The notes under the pieces are model-generated. The model saw only the letters and a program-made list of their open reading frames with translations, searched no databases and was not told the DNA's origin. From Acanthosepion pharaonis (lineage: Eukaryota; Mollusca; Cephalopoda; Sepiida; Sepiidae), in the NCBI GenBank assembly GCA_903632075.3, contig CAHIKZ030005497.1:570001-634000 (forward strand): 64,000 bases of DNA. The letters run 5' to 3'. Positions 52,970 through 64,000 of this stretch are shown here, in pieces (the first letter of the stretch is position 1; each line of letters starts with the position of its first letter). The position numbers were made by a program, and so were the translations under genes.

Positions 52970-54610
52970 ATTTTGGTCGGGGGAAAGTAATGATAGCTAT
53001 TTTTTCCTCCAAGCAAAGTTTACAAGTTTTTGATTGGTTGTTGTAGGCTGATGATTTTTCCTTATCTTCCAAGATATTTTTGGTGTGATGTGCGTTTTGT
53101 TTTTATTTCCCAGATATACTTAGAAAGCATAGTACTGTTCGCATATTTACTATTTGTGAACGATGTTTTGTGTGTATAATTTCTTTGCTTCCAGGGTCCT
53201 TCAGTTACTCCTATGTGTACTTTTTTCTTCGTTATCTGGTGATTTTATCGTGGCTTGGTATATTACGTTGTTTTGTAGACAATTTCCGTTTAAGGGACAT
53301 TCGTTCTTTATTCTGCAGTTGCACGTGGGTTTAATTTGTTCGTGTGGTTTGTTGATAATTTTCCTATTGTGCTTTTTTATTATTTGTGCCATGCTCTCGG
53401 TGCAGCTGTAGCTGATTTTTACTGTATTTTTGTTGAATATCTTGTGTAAGGTGCTTGATTCTGGGAAGTGTTTGTGTAAGAGTTTGAAGAATATTTTTCC
53501 TACGTTTGTTTTTACGTTCTTGCTGTACGGTGGGTTGAACCATATGATATTTCTTCTCCTGTTGGTCTTTTTTGTATTCTGTGGTGAGTATTGCTGGGAA
53601 TCCGCTATCTTTTAGGGCCGTTTCATAGTCTTTTTTAGCTTTGTTAAATAGGGATTCATTGGAGGAATTGTCGGAGAGCCTGCGGTTAATCGATTTTGGT
53701 ATCTGTTTGATTATAGAAGGCGGATGGTTGGAAGATGTGTGTATGTAGAGTGGTTTATCGTTAGGTTTTCTGTATGGTTTATATGTGCCTTCTCTTAGGT
53801 TGAAGGTCACATCTAGGAAATCTACTTCGTTTAGGTTAGTTTTTATATCTATGTCGAATCCGTTATTTTTAAAAATCTTTATTATTGCTTTTCTAGTTTT
53901 GTCTGTGTTTTGTTTTGTTACAGTTTCTTAAGATTATGAGGCCGTCGTCCCTGTAGAGTCCTGTGTCATTTTTATCTATTATTTTGCTCAGTTCGTGTAG
54001 TAAGTAAATGCCTATGATTTCGCATGCCTTGCACCGTCAAAGCTTCCCATTGTAGTGTCAAATATCCCATCTTTCTTTATCCATGCTTCTTCATTGTGGA
54101 ATAATAATGATTTACGGGAGTGTGTAATGATGTTGATTTCTGCTTGGTTTTATTATTATTTGTTCCTGAGCTAAGTCGATGGCCTTATCTAGCATACGTT
54201 CTGTTATAGATGGGTAAAATTCTTTTATGTCTAATTGTAGGAATTGGCAATTTTGTTTGTTATTTATGTTGTGGAACCAGTCAATAGTTGTTTTCGTATT
54301 TTTCCACTGGTTTACTCCTAATTTCTTCCTAAGTTCAGAATTAATTCTTTCTAGTATTGTTTTACTTATTTTACCTAGTTCGCTTTTGGCTGGGTTTATG
54401 AGTCTGCATGCAGGATTAGTTTTGAAATTTTCTTTATGGTCTTTTAGTGTGATAAAGGCTCGTGCCTTGCTAATACAATTTATTCGGTCATCTAGGTCTA
54501 ATTTTGGGCGATTGTTTTAGCTTCCTTATTGATATCGTGTTCTGTTTTTTGGGGTGCCTTTTTGTATGTTTTGGTTATGTTGTTCTTGAGTAATTTATTG
54601 TGTGTAGGAT
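52970..54610 (-). pseudogene. Penelope-like RT / GIY-YIG endonuclease (YRDD type)
   Basis: Minus strand, in order: TYKKAPQKTEHDINKEAKTI, ITLKDHKENFKTNPACRLIN and PAKSELGKISK, NQWKNTKTTIDWF, FLQLDIKEFYPSITE (motif A), TGLYRDDGLIILR (catalytic YRDD), DVTFNLREGTYKPYRKPND, LYIHTSSNHPPSIIKQIPKS, CPLNGNCLQNNVIYQATI (Cys-rich linker before GIY-YIG), LSKYIWEIK and SAYNNQSKTCKLCLEEK, ending KRSELISKCRHENK. The N-terminus is truncated. A few frameshifts separate the blocks; the frame at 53,364-53,810 is the longest clean stretch. It belongs to a clade distinct from element 2 (YVDD). Confidence 0.85.
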
Positions 54611-54615
54611 TATTA

Positions 54616-55030
54616 AATAAAAGATCCGAGCTCATCTCAAAATGCAGGCATGAAAATAAATTTTTACTACGTAACCTAAATAATGAAAAACGGAAAAAAT
54701 AAAATAAAACAAATACAATAATAATAAATAAATAAAAAATAAATAAATAAAATAAATAAATAAAGTACTATGTTGCTTAAAACCGAAAACCAAAAGAGAA
54801 AATATAAAAATAAATTGACCTAAATTCATCCAAGTAAATAAATAGGCAAACCAATCCCAAATTAAAAAACTGTTCCCCCAAAAAAATAATAGTTAGAATG
54901 AACTACAACAAACAACCCCAAAATTGAACAAATAGCTTTAATTAAATTCTCAAACAAAAACAAAACTGTTAAATACGTGATATAAAAAATTTTTACTACG
55001 TTAATAAATAAATAAATAAAATAAGAAACA

Positions 55031-55061
<31 letters not shown>

Positions 55062-55381
55062 TAAAATAAAATAAAATAAAATAAAATAAAAAATAAATAA
55101 AAACGAGCAATATAACTTGACCCAAATAAATGAACAAAAGCGACTTCCGGTAAAAATAACCGCCATAATAGAATACCCACAATGCACCACTAACCCGTAT
55201 ATATATAAATAGCCGAGAAAAATAACAGCACACGTGGCCTGACCATTGCATATAGCATGAAACAGACTGTCGCCTCTAAGTGTTGACTTCTATGTTCACT
55301 TTTATATTTACACACGCTCTATCTCTGATATTGTGCACTTTATCCCATAAATATAGCACGCCTTAAGACTATATTTCTTTA
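54616..55381 (+). repeat. Right inverted tail of Penelope-like element 1
   Basis: On the plus strand it starts with the same C-terminal codons (KRSELISKCRHENKF) and runs outward through (AAAT)n-rich sequence to the hammerhead and an outer block ('cgctctatctctgatattgtg', 'ttaagactatatttcttta') that recurs at 3345, 36,296 and 38,195. Confidence 0.85.
55232..55275 (+). ncRNA. Hammerhead motif, right tail (G8 mutated)
   Basis: GGC (55,236-55,238), CTGACCA (55,239-55,245; expected CTGACGA), TTGC-ATATA-GCAT, GAAAC (55,259-55,263), AGACT, GTC (55,269-55,271), GCC (55,272-55,274). Helix I GGC/GCC is intact. The change at G8, a catalytic base, should inactivate it. Confidence 0.75.
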
Positions 55382-55384
55382 TAT

Positions 55385-55389
55385 ATATG

Positions 55390-55420
<31 letters not shown>

Positions 55421-55440
55421 TTATATATATATGTATATAA
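55385..55440. repeat. Interrupted (TA)n microsatellite
   Basis: TA runs with GTATAT and TTATAT interruptions, abutting the outer end of Penelope-like element 1. Confidence 0.9.
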
Positions 55441-55559
55441 ACATAAAACATTAGGCAGCATATAATTTACATACAAAGAAATAATCACACATAGAATCAA
55501 TTAGAAGTATTAATGCGATTATTGGCGACATCCATCGCTAGAAAACATAATATATGCAT

Positions 55560-55700
55560 TAAAATACTGTTCATCCATAGTGCGAGTTGATCCTCGTTGA
55601 TAAACTTGTTGTCTGTAGTTTTCACTTTATTTGATGTTAAAATGCTAGTACTTACGAATAGTCTTCTATTCATCATCAGGCATGTGTTTTTTTCCTTATG
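55560..55700 (-). mobile_element. Penelope-type tail fragment with hammerhead-like hairpin
   Basis: Minus strand: CTGATGA (55,673-55,679), then GAATAG-AAGA-CTATTC, a perfect 6-bp stem, then GTAAG where GAAAG stands in the hairpin at 30,075-30,585, then TACTAGCATTTTAA. Box order matches a hammerhead with GAAA mutated to GTAA. No GTC triplet is seen. It is one half of the family that forms the 30-kb hairpin. Confidence 0.5.
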
Positions 55701-55959
55701 AAATCAAAAACTTGAAGACGATATATCTGTATGTCGACCGAAAGATGTTTTTTGAATATCTGCTATTATTGACGGTTGTGTACTATCTACATCTATACAC
55801 TTAGTTCATGACATAAAAACTGAATACACTTGTAAAAATAGAATACGTGGATTTAACACATCACAAGAAATATTTAAATAAAATTCTCACTTAAAATTTT
55901 GAAAAACTTAGCGTTGCGTCTTTGCACGTTCCGAGATCTTACACAACCGTCAATAATAG

Positions 55960-56752
55960 CAGAATAAAAGGAGAAGGTAAAGAGTGTAAACAAGACAGAA
56001 AATAAGGATTGAAGAAACGTAATAAAGAGAAAGACAGAGATTAGAGAATGAAAGCACGCCAGAAGGAAAGAAAGAAAGAAAGAAAAATGGGTGAAAGGAA
56101 AAAAAAGAAAACAAAATGAAAGAAAGAAAAAGAAAGAAAGAAAGAAAAATGGGTGAAAGAAAAAAAAAGAAAACAAAATGAAAGAAAGAAAAAAGAAAGA
56201 AAGAAAAAAAAGGAAAGAAACAAAGAATCACTGCATGAAAAGAAGGAAATAATCATGAAAAGAAAGAAAAAAAAAGAAATCACTGCAAACATGAAAGAAA
56301 GTTTGAAAAAATAAAGAAAGAACGTGAGGAAATCTGGCAAGAAAGAAAAATCCAGAGAAAAAGAAAACACGGGAAAGGTAGCAAGAAATCAGGAGTGAAA
56401 GCAAAGAAAGAAAGAATAACAGAAAAGAAGGCAAGAAAAAAGGACGGAAACAAAGAAACAAAAGGAAGAAACAAAGAAAGGAAGACTTAAAGAAAGGAAG
56501 ACATAAAGAAAGAAATCGAAGGAAAGTGCAAAAAAAGAAAAAGCAAGAAAGAATGAGTAAAATCGAAGTAAAGAACGAAACGAAGTCGAAGAAGAAATAC
56601 GGGAAAAAACATAGCAAATATAGAAAGACGTAAAGTAAAACCTAGAAAGGAGGCCATTAAGAAAACAAGAAAGTAATCAAGAAACAAAACAAGTGAGCAA
56701 CAAAGAAAGAAAGAGAGAGAGAGAAAGAGAAAGAGAGAGAGAGAAAGAGGGA

Positions 56753-56790
<38 letters not shown>

Positions 56791-56810
56791 AAGAGAAAGA
56801 GAGAGAAAAA

Positions 56811-56848
<38 letters not shown>

Positions 56849-58200
56849 CTGGTAAGCAAGTCGGAAAGAATACGAAAAGTAAAAAGAGAAATGAAAGACA
56901 ATAGCAAAGAAGACAGACAATCAAAATGGCACTTAATATAAAATATTTAAAAATCTATAAAAGAGGCTAGAGAATAAAACAGCACACAGGAAATAGCGAA
57001 AAGAAAGCAACATTTATCACCAATGACAAAATAAAGTAAGAAAAACTTAGCAGAATACACCTCACAAAAATAAATAATAAAGAAAAAAATGAAAGGGAGT
57101 GACAAGGAATAGTATAATACTATAAATTATATTTGAACCAAAATAAAAAAAAAACAAGTAAAAAGGCAAAATAGATCATGGCAGAGAAGACAGAATGTAA
57201 GCTGACGTTACCTGGGATTATTTCTTGGCTTCTGAGAGTCTAACCTGTTCGATTTGTAGCATCAATCGAAAGTAAGAATCCCTGAAAACTAGGCGAGGAG
57301 ATGCCACCGGCTGCCTCTAATTCGGTTCTTGTGACAGCTGTCTCTTACAACTTCTCTCCACCTAGGAAAAAAAGCAATAGATCATATTTTAACTGTTTTG
57401 ACGAAAGTAAGGAAAGAAAAAAGTTGCTTCGGTATCCATTTTGATTTTCGATGCTTTGCATTGACAGGTTGACTGGGTGGACTTTTTTTCCTTTCTTTTT
57501 TTTTTTTATTTCGCCAAGAGAAATATTCCAATGTGAACCGAGAAGTGAGAGGACATCAACTAAGGTAGAGATGATTTCAGGGAAGCCGTTTGGTGAAAGC
57601 TGAAAACGTAAGGGTTACGTCAGCTTTCTTTTTCAAAATAGATATAAAGAGACGAAGCGAGAGGGATAAAGAAAAATAAATTGAAAAAAAACAAAAACAG
57701 AAGCAACATAGAAAAACAGAAATAAATGTGTTGTCGATTTGAAGAAAACGTAATGAAATCCCAAAATAATATAATAAATTAAAAACGTAAAAGTCAAAGA
57801 TAATAAGGGATTTTAGAATAAGCTAAACACGAGAGAACGCGTGAATGAAAAATTACCATTGACACAAAAAGGAGAACAAAGAAAATATTAGATGAATAAA
57901 GCAAGCAGAGAAATGATGAAATCGAGTTCACTGATTAAAGAACGAAAGTCTTAAATATGAAAAAAAACGAAACGAAAAACATTAAAAAAAAACGAAAGGA
58001 AAAATTTCAGTAGAAAATGTCCATGTCAACATCACAGTATAATTGAAAAGGAGAAAACTTTTATGGAACTGGAAAAAGCAAAAGCAGAATTGAATCCATT
58101 TGAAGAAAATATTACCAAAATATAGAATGAGTAACCTTTATAACGGAAGAAAATAACGAAAAAAGATTATTTTCTCAAAGGATTAAGCAGTTTTCGTAAT
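55960..58200. repeat. Long purine-rich GAAA-type tract
   Basis: For about 2.2 kb the plus strand is strongly A/G biased, with abundant GAAA, AAAG and GAAAGAAA words. The bias is strongest at 55,970-56,930 and weaker after 57,200, with a pyrimidine-containing break at 57,210-57,560. Minus-strand Phe/Leu/Ser-rich frames are artefacts. Confidence 0.85.
56706..56850. repeat. (GA)n/(GAAA)n microsatellite
   Basis: Near-pure GA with AAAG interruptions at the centre of the purine tract. Confidence 0.9.
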
Positions 58201-58484
58201 ATATTCAGATTATTGTTTTAGATTAACCTGAATAGCCCACAATCGTTTTACAAAAGATTCCAGATTGGTGTTGAATTTTGCTTAAAACAAAACTAAATGT
58301 AGAACAAAACGAAAAGGTTAGCCTGATTAAAATTTGAAAGTCTAACATAATGAAGAATTCAAACAATATACAAACAATTCTGTCACGATCTACTGAGTTA
58401 TTGTTAATCACGTTAGATTTAATCTCGGTCTGTTCAGATCTACCTATCTATGTTCAGATGTTTGCAAGTCTTTTAATGAGTCAC

Positions 58485-58485
<1 letters not shown>

Positions 58486-58519
<34 letters not shown>

Positions 58520-58603
58520 ATCTATTTAATTTCAGATGTCTGAAAGTTTTTCATATATTTAGGTCGGTACATATGTATCTTTGTCAACTCCATGTATTCA
58601 TAA

Positions 58604-58643
<40 letters not shown>

Positions 58644-58756
58644 ACTCTGTTCATATCTATCTAAACTCGGTCTGTTCATAGCTATCTGTCTATCTATATA
58701 AACTCAGTCTTTTCATAGCTATCTGTCTGTCTATCTAACTAACCTTGGTCTCTTCA

Positions 58757-58812
<56 letters not shown>

Positions 58813-58866
58813 CTCTCAATTTTCATATCTATCTATCTATCTATCTATCTAACCTCTCTCTTTTCA

Positions 58867-58901
<35 letters not shown>

Positions 58902-58980
58902 ATAATCTATCTTTTCATATCTATCTATCTATCTATATCTATCTATCTATCTATCTATCTATCTAACCTCTCTCTTTTCA

Positions 58981-59038
<58 letters not shown>

Positions 59039-59053
59039 ACCTCTCTCTTTTCA

Positions 59054-59113
<60 letters not shown>
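58486..59113. repeat. (TTTC)n and (TCTA)n satellite with higher-order units
   Basis: (TTTC)n at 58,486-58,519, then several hundred bp of (TCTA)n. From about 58,810 the TCTA runs are separated at intervals by near-identical spacers of the type AACCTCTCTCTTTTCATATC, at about 58,813, 58,850, 58,905, 58,968 and 59,039. Runs between spacers vary in length. Confidence 0.9.
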
Positions 59114-59114
<1 letters not shown>

Positions 59115-59170
59115 CTAACTAGCTAGTTACATTTCGACCTATCTACCAATCTAGTTAAGGTAGTTTATTC

Positions 59171-59386
59171 ATGTCAATCTATGAAAGATACTTATGTCCA
59201 TGCACATTGTGTTCCATTGGTGATGAGGAAGTTCCACACAGACGGCTTCTTCCTCACACTATTTCAATGTGGAACAAACTCCTGAGAGTATGCTTCCCTG
59301 ACCACTGCAGTGTTAAACGCAACCTACCTATCTCCATAATATGGACGTCTTGCTATCCATTTGTAAATACTTACAAGCTCATTTAG
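59171..59386 (+). pseudogene. LINE ORF2 C-terminal fragment, divergent
   Basis: The frame includes HRRLLPHTISMWNKLLRVCF and PDHCSVK, equivalent to 'fflPRts.mWNrLP..cFPd.ynl..FK' in jockey-like LINEs. Only about 40 codons are supported. Confidence 0.5.
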
Positions 59387-59623
59387 TAACACTCCTCTTT
59401 AGTGGCTCTTGGGCCTTGTACTGGATGAACAATAGTAAAAATAATACATATTAGTTCGGCACCTCTCACTTCCTTGAAGGCATGATTATAAAATTTCAAA
59501 TCTCAATTGCTCACCATTTTAAAATACTACATGTGTTAAAAAATATATTCAGTTTAAACCTAGGAGGAGTTATAAAAATTATATTAAGAAAGTCAGGATC
59601 TGGCAAGTTGCCCGTCTTTTATA

Positions 59624-59624
<1 letters not shown>

Positions 59625-59677
<53 letters not shown>
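59625..59677. repeat. (TCTA)n microsatellite
   Basis: About 13 TCTA units. Confidence 0.95.
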
Positions 59678-59679
59678 GT

Positions 59680-60405
59680 CTAGCTAGCTCAATCGAACAA
59701 GGAAACTCGCCCCACGCACGGTAGCATGTTGTGACACAAGGCCGGTTTAAAGTAGTGAGTCTAAGCACAAGCACCTGACATAATTGCAAGAATTGCACGG
59801 TCCCCGAAACCGAAGTTTGGTGCAATGAAAAAGGTGCAGCTACATGTTTGTAATCCCCAGGCCCATGTGTATATTAGTCTTCTGGTCGATGACACAAACA
59901 ACTGGGAGATATAATATAGCATGCCAACCCGAAGGTTGCTCACTTTCTAGCTTTCAATATATAGAAATAGTACTAAGTAGTTATTCGATACCAGTTGCAA
60001 GATTATAAAATGCAAATTGTTTGTTTATTCTATAATAAAAAATACATTCATTTCGGAGAAGTCATAAAAATGACTTCAAATCGCCAAAATGTTTTGTTGT
60101 TGCTAAACAGAAAGGAAAATTAGTCCAGGTGACAGATATTTCTATTTAAAATTAATTCAAACTGCGTGTATGTGCTTTTTTCTGTGTACATGTATATCTT
60201 AATTCAATAATATATAACTCAACGTAATTAGAAAAGGCATATTTTTAGAATGATTTCATTACTGAGTAATTTCCGAGATTTTCAATAAAATTTATAATTA
60301 TGGGATATTTTAGCTTTTAAAAAATGAACAGGATCTTAGCCTAGAAATTAGTCGAGCAATTTTTCCTCCCAATTATACTGAATTCACTTTTTGTGACCAA
60401 TTATT
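59680..60405. other. No recognised gene
   Basis: The 60-residue minus-strand frame at 59,761-59,943 has no recognised family. Confidence 0.3.
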
Positions 60406-60409
60406 TTGT

Positions 60410-60500
60410 TTTTAATCATTTCGCTCCAAGCAAGGCGATAAATCCACCAAGACGCAAGTCGGGTTACAGAGAGTGAAAGAGAATGAGAAGGAAGAAAGGG
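60410..60500 (-). repeat. Jockey-like LINE 3'-end fragment
   Basis: Block 'taatcatttcgctccaagca' then 'aggcgataaatccaccaaga' and 'acagagagtgaaagaga', matching the 3' tails at 12,535 and 47,931. Confidence 0.6.
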
Positions 60501-60869
60501 CGATAAAATAATGGGATCCAGGAAAAACACGTTGGCGATTGCGTGACAAATCGACGCTTATAAAAACAAAAACTTTATGACGCCAAACATCGCATGACGA
60601 CAGGGTACACGAAAACTAGCAAAGAAGCACACCGCATATCTAGATATATAAACCTATCAAAAGAAAAACGTATAAAAGAAGACTTGGAAGCTTAAGAAAT
60701 GTGAAAGAGATATGGATAATTTACGTCCATATTCTTTTTGGAGACAACAAACACGATCTGAATAGTAGAAAAAAAATTAAACAAAGAACGTTCGTGGGTC
60801 ATTTACCAAAAATGAAAAATTTAAGGGAAATATTAAAAAATAGCAGATATGTTTTTTTCCATTAATTTT

Positions 60870-60970
60870 ATAGATCGACATTTCCAAATTACGAATAAAT
60901 CTCCTGGGACAAGGAGGAAATTCCATTAGAAATTGTTCGAATTGATTTTTAAAAAAATACCACAAATATT
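60870..60970 (-). repeat. Dispersed tail unit shared with 62,440-62,610
   Basis: Minus strand TCCTCCTTGTCCCAGGAGAT then TTCGTAATTTGGAAATGTC. The same blocks recur at 62,505-62,560. Here the ribozyme-like box is lost. Confidence 0.6.
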
Positions 60971-60974
60971 GTAT

Positions 60975-62100
60975 TCTTGCTCTAAAGATGTCTCAATAGT
61001 CATTACACCTAGAAATAAAAATTCCCTTTCACCTCAATAAAGCATTTTTATATTAAAAAAGGGAAAGAATACAAGGAATTGCAAAAGTAGTCAATTTTCT
61101 TATAAAAAAAAATTAGACTATTTTTACAAGGAATATATTGTCACTATCCTAGCAATATATTTATCAGTAGAAACCTTCCCGAATATCAACTTAGCTTTGA
61201 ACCGAGGAGATTTCTTAACTATTAAGTTTACTGCTTTTTAATTCTCCAAACCACTGACAATCTCAAGCGTAAACGATGGCAAATTACAAGAGGTCAATTT
61301 CAGTAAATTCCTTCATGTTGGCTCCAAGATTATTGGTAAGGAAGAGTATTGGTGCTTTTTACTAGTACTATTTTTTTTTAGAGGGAATCATGGTTGTCTA
61401 AACTCTTTGAGAATCTGAAACGAAACAAATGATCTGCTTCACCAGAAGTCAGCGAGACAGAAATCCATAGAAAGAGGTAAATACTTGTGACCAACTTAAT
61501 TGTTGACCCCAAATCACACCTGAAATACAAGGAAAATCAGAATTTCTATGCCCGCCACAGTTAATATTCTGAATTACTTAGTTGCCATCTTACAGGTCTA
61601 CATCTGACTTAAATTTTGCTTTTGCCAACGCCATAGCTTTTAACCAACTTAAGTTAACAGTGTAAATTTGGCAACGAATTATTAGTATGTAGATAAATGT
61701 CAAGATAAATCTATTTATGATTCCAAGCAGTAATTCTGAATGTTTTTGTGTGTTTGCGTTAACACCCACATATTTCAGTCCCTTTCTGTCTCGCCCCCAA
61801 ATGCGTGGGCACGCGTGTGTGTATGAGGGTGATGCTTCAAGACTAAAGTGGATGGGTCTGTTTATGTAAAGAAATGGATTCAAACGATTCTCGGCAGTGT
61901 AAGGGTGAAAATTACACAAGGTACCTGAAAAATGAAATCAACGTTTATAATTACATAAAAGTGTTACACCCAGCTTCAACCTCAACCAAATTTACGCCAT
62001 ATTATATTATGATCTGTGTTGAAAACATCTCGCTTCGGCCCAGTTTTCCAAAACAAAGAATCGAACAACAGTTTTTTGGCTTGGACTGAGTACACTCCCG
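60975..62100. other. No recognisable feature
   Basis: AT-rich, no supported gene or repeat copy. Confidence 0.35.
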
Positions 62101-62109
62101 CAACCCTCG

Positions 62110-62171
<62 letters not shown>

Positions 62172-62250
62172 ATAAAATTATTTAAAAATATGATTCCAAC
62201 TCGCGACATAAGTCCTATGTCGAGTTGGAATCATATTTTTAAATAAATAA
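62110..62250. repeat. (CA)n-(TA)n array and adjoining hairpin
   Basis: CA and TA units at 62,108-62,173, then a palindrome at 62,178-62,242 whose arms carry 'atatgattccaactcg' and its complement (about 26 bp) around a ~17-bp loop. The outer right side (to 62,345) matches 17,680-17,775 in reverse. Confidence 0.8.
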
Positions 62251-62341
62251 TTATATTTATGCTCTACTTTTGTATCGAGCACTATTTTAAAAAAAAAAAA
62301 ATAATAACTAGAATACTAAGGAACTTTGGATTATTTACCTA

Positions 62342-62342
<1 letters not shown>

Positions 62343-62415
<73 letters not shown>
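62343..62415. repeat. (CA)n-(TA)n microsatellite
   Basis: About 11 CA units and about 25 TA units. Confidence 0.95.
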
Positions 62416-62418
<3 letters not shown>

Positions 62419-62439
62419 TGTGTGTGCATTATATATGAG

Positions 62440-62610
62440 TGTGTGTGCTTTATATATATATATATTAAAATCAACAGACATTTTGTATTGATTAATTTTT
62501 CTCATCAGGTTTTCCAAATTACGAATAATCATTATCAGACAAGGAGGACATTGCGTCAGAAATTGTGCCAAGTATATTTCGTAAAAAAAGAACCGCAAGA
62601 AATATGTTCC
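62440..62610 (-). mobile_element. Penelope-type tail fragment beside TA repeat
   Basis: Minus strand: TTCGTAATTTGGAAAACCTG, giving CTGATGA, then 'gaaaaattaatcaatacaaaa', then TGTCTGTTGATTTTAATA and a TA run. The CTGATGA box and a GTC are at plausible spacing, but GAAAC reads AAAAT and helix II is weak. Confidence 0.45.
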
Positions 62611-62714
62611 ACGCTTTCGACTTTTTTAAAGTCATCATGATGCTAGGTCGAGATAAGTGGTCAGGCTTCTTAGAACTGGTGATTGTTGTGGCGTAGGCAG
62701 AAAGATGTGTGATA

Positions 62715-62717
<3 letters not shown>

Positions 62718-62750
<33 letters not shown>

Positions 62751-62770
62751 TATATATAAATATATATATC
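62718..62770. repeat. Interrupted (TA)n microsatellite
   Basis: TA runs with AAATA interruptions. Confidence 0.9.
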
Positions 62771-62849
62771 ATTTACGTAAAATGTATATATAAAAACGTC
62801 ATTTACGTCCGTTGCCGAGAGTCTCAGCACAAAAAGAAATGAATTTTGA

Positions 62850-63610
62850 TCAAGCAGAGTGTTAGCTTTATCTCGCGCGTTAAACCGATGAGTACTATAT
62901 ACAACGCGTTCGGCAGAGGAGGGTGTATTAAAAAAATCGCATATTGCTTTCTCACTGCAAATTATTCATTATATGATATCCAAGTATTTTATAAAAAATT
63001 AGAGCCGATTAAACATTATTTCAAGTTCAATTTAGCTTTATCATTCGTAACCATGCAATGAGATGAGGTAACATAAACCGTAGATTTGTCTGCGGAATAT
63101 CATTACATTATTGTTGCATAATTATAGTGAAATCAATAAGGTTTTTTGTTCTTATATTAATTTCAAATATTACTTTTTACAGGCTTTATTTTTGAAATGG
63201 AATAAAATCATACCAAATTTCAGAATTTCGCTATTGCCTATGAAAATGATTGGAAGAAAGCGATCTAAAAACAATAGAAAAGAGAGGTAACAAAGTGTAA
63301 ACAAAAGAGCTCCAGTTTGTTCAACGACTGCAACCAAATTTCTTTCTAAAATGATGCCAATAACAAAGGACAAATACTTAACAAAATATATAACTAAATA
63401 AATAACTGTCAAAAATGTTTCCGTAAAACTTGATATTTCCTTTTCATAATTCTTAATAAATATTATTATTGTTATTATTTTACTGAAGTGTAGGGTAGTT
63501 CTACATTTACAATACCTTACAGTTAACCACGAGAAGAAATGTTGATCAAAACTGCCTAAAACATTTAAGCGTTTATTGCCGCAAAATTATAAAATGTTGA
63601 GTACTCTGCC
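62850..63610. other. No recognisable feature
   Basis: AT-rich, no supported gene or repeat copy. Confidence 0.35.
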
Positions 63611-63615
63611 GATAG

Positions 63616-63616
<1 letters not shown>

Positions 63617-63699
<83 letters not shown>

Positions 63700-63711
63700 G
63701 TGTGTGTGTGC
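63617..63711. repeat. (TA)n-(GT)n microsatellite
   Basis: About 33 TA units and about 13 GT units. Confidence 0.95.
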
Positions 63712-64000
63712 GTGTGTAAGAATGTTCTATAAAGGCAATTTTACAAGTAATAAACAAAGGTGCCAATTTTATAAGCATATAGCTACCGAAAGAACTTGCA
63801 TTCTCTAGCTACGAAAGTAAAAGTAAGGCCATTCAATCCTCTTGTAGGTACATCATTGTTTAGGTTATTTTCTGCAATGTATGTGACAGAGACAACAACG
63901 CTGATAAGACGTGCTCTGAATTTCGAATCTGACCAAAGATAATTAGAAACAAATGCAATCACTTTATTATAGCACATTTCAACTCAACTATACCTACATG

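Noticed and set aside
56041..56941. Overlapping Phe/Leu/Ser-rich and Arg/Glu-rich frames
   Set aside because: Explained by the purine-rich tract; frames overlap on both strands and have no domain.
58486..59113. CRISPR-like array (repeats with spacers)
   Set aside because: The repeats are TCTA microsatellite, the spacers are near-identical to each other, and the window is eukaryotic.

Overview
This is an AT-rich metazoan intergenic or intronic window with no convincing host gene. Its content is transposon remnants, SINEs and very long (TA)n, (CA)n and (TCTA)n microsatellites. The mix (octopus-type tRNA-derived SINEs, jockey-like and RTE-like LINE 3' ends, Penelope-like elements, Tc1/mariner elements, a Helitron, pervasive TA arrays) fits a coleoid cephalopod, probably an octopus. 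That assignment comes from pattern recognition; no search was run.

Layout. 0-12 kb: two facing SINEs, copies of an unclassified dispersed repeat ('R family'), a Penelope-tail hairpin at 3.2 kb, a DUF4817-type transposase N-terminus at 5.0 kb and C-terminus at 8.6 kb, a mariner at 9.45-10.46 kb, and a local duplication (8.1 versus 11.1 kb). 12-24 kb: a purine-rich tract, a 168-bp MITE, a decayed Tc1 copy, the end of a LINE ORF at 16.8-17.2 kb, an inverted repeat at 17.7-18.1 kb, a 489-bp mariner deletion derivative inside a LINE tail, then three LINE 3' fragments in a row. 24-36 kb: a 350-bp direct repeat around a LINE scrap and a Tc1 copy, a 0.5-kb hairpin between two TA arrays, and an LTR element inserted in an RTE-like LINE. 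36-44 kb: a textbook hammerhead ribozyme motif, a Penelope-like element with inverted ends (39.6-41.4 kb), a two-ribozyme palindrome (42.3 kb) and more Tc1 debris. 44-52 kb: a complete-ended non-autonomous Helitron inside a LINE, and a nearly full-length decayed Tc1 transposase. 52-64 kb: a second Penelope-like element with about 0.67-kb inverted ends, 2 kb of GAAA-type purine DNA, a (TCTA)n block with higher-order structure, and mostly featureless sequence.

Main result. Several Penelope-like families leave outward-facing 3' tails carrying hammerhead-ribozyme or ribozyme-derived motifs. These tails repeatedly abut long (TA)n arrays and repeatedly occur as inverted tail-to-tail pairs, either around a coding body (39.6-41.4 and 52.3-55.4 kb) or collapsed into small palindromes cut just upstream of the ribozyme core (3.2 and 42.3 kb; a related form at 30.1-30.6 kb). 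Penelope-like elements with hammerhead motifs are known in eukaryotes. The recurrent minimal inverted-dimer architecture and its coupling to TA arrays are what look worth study here.
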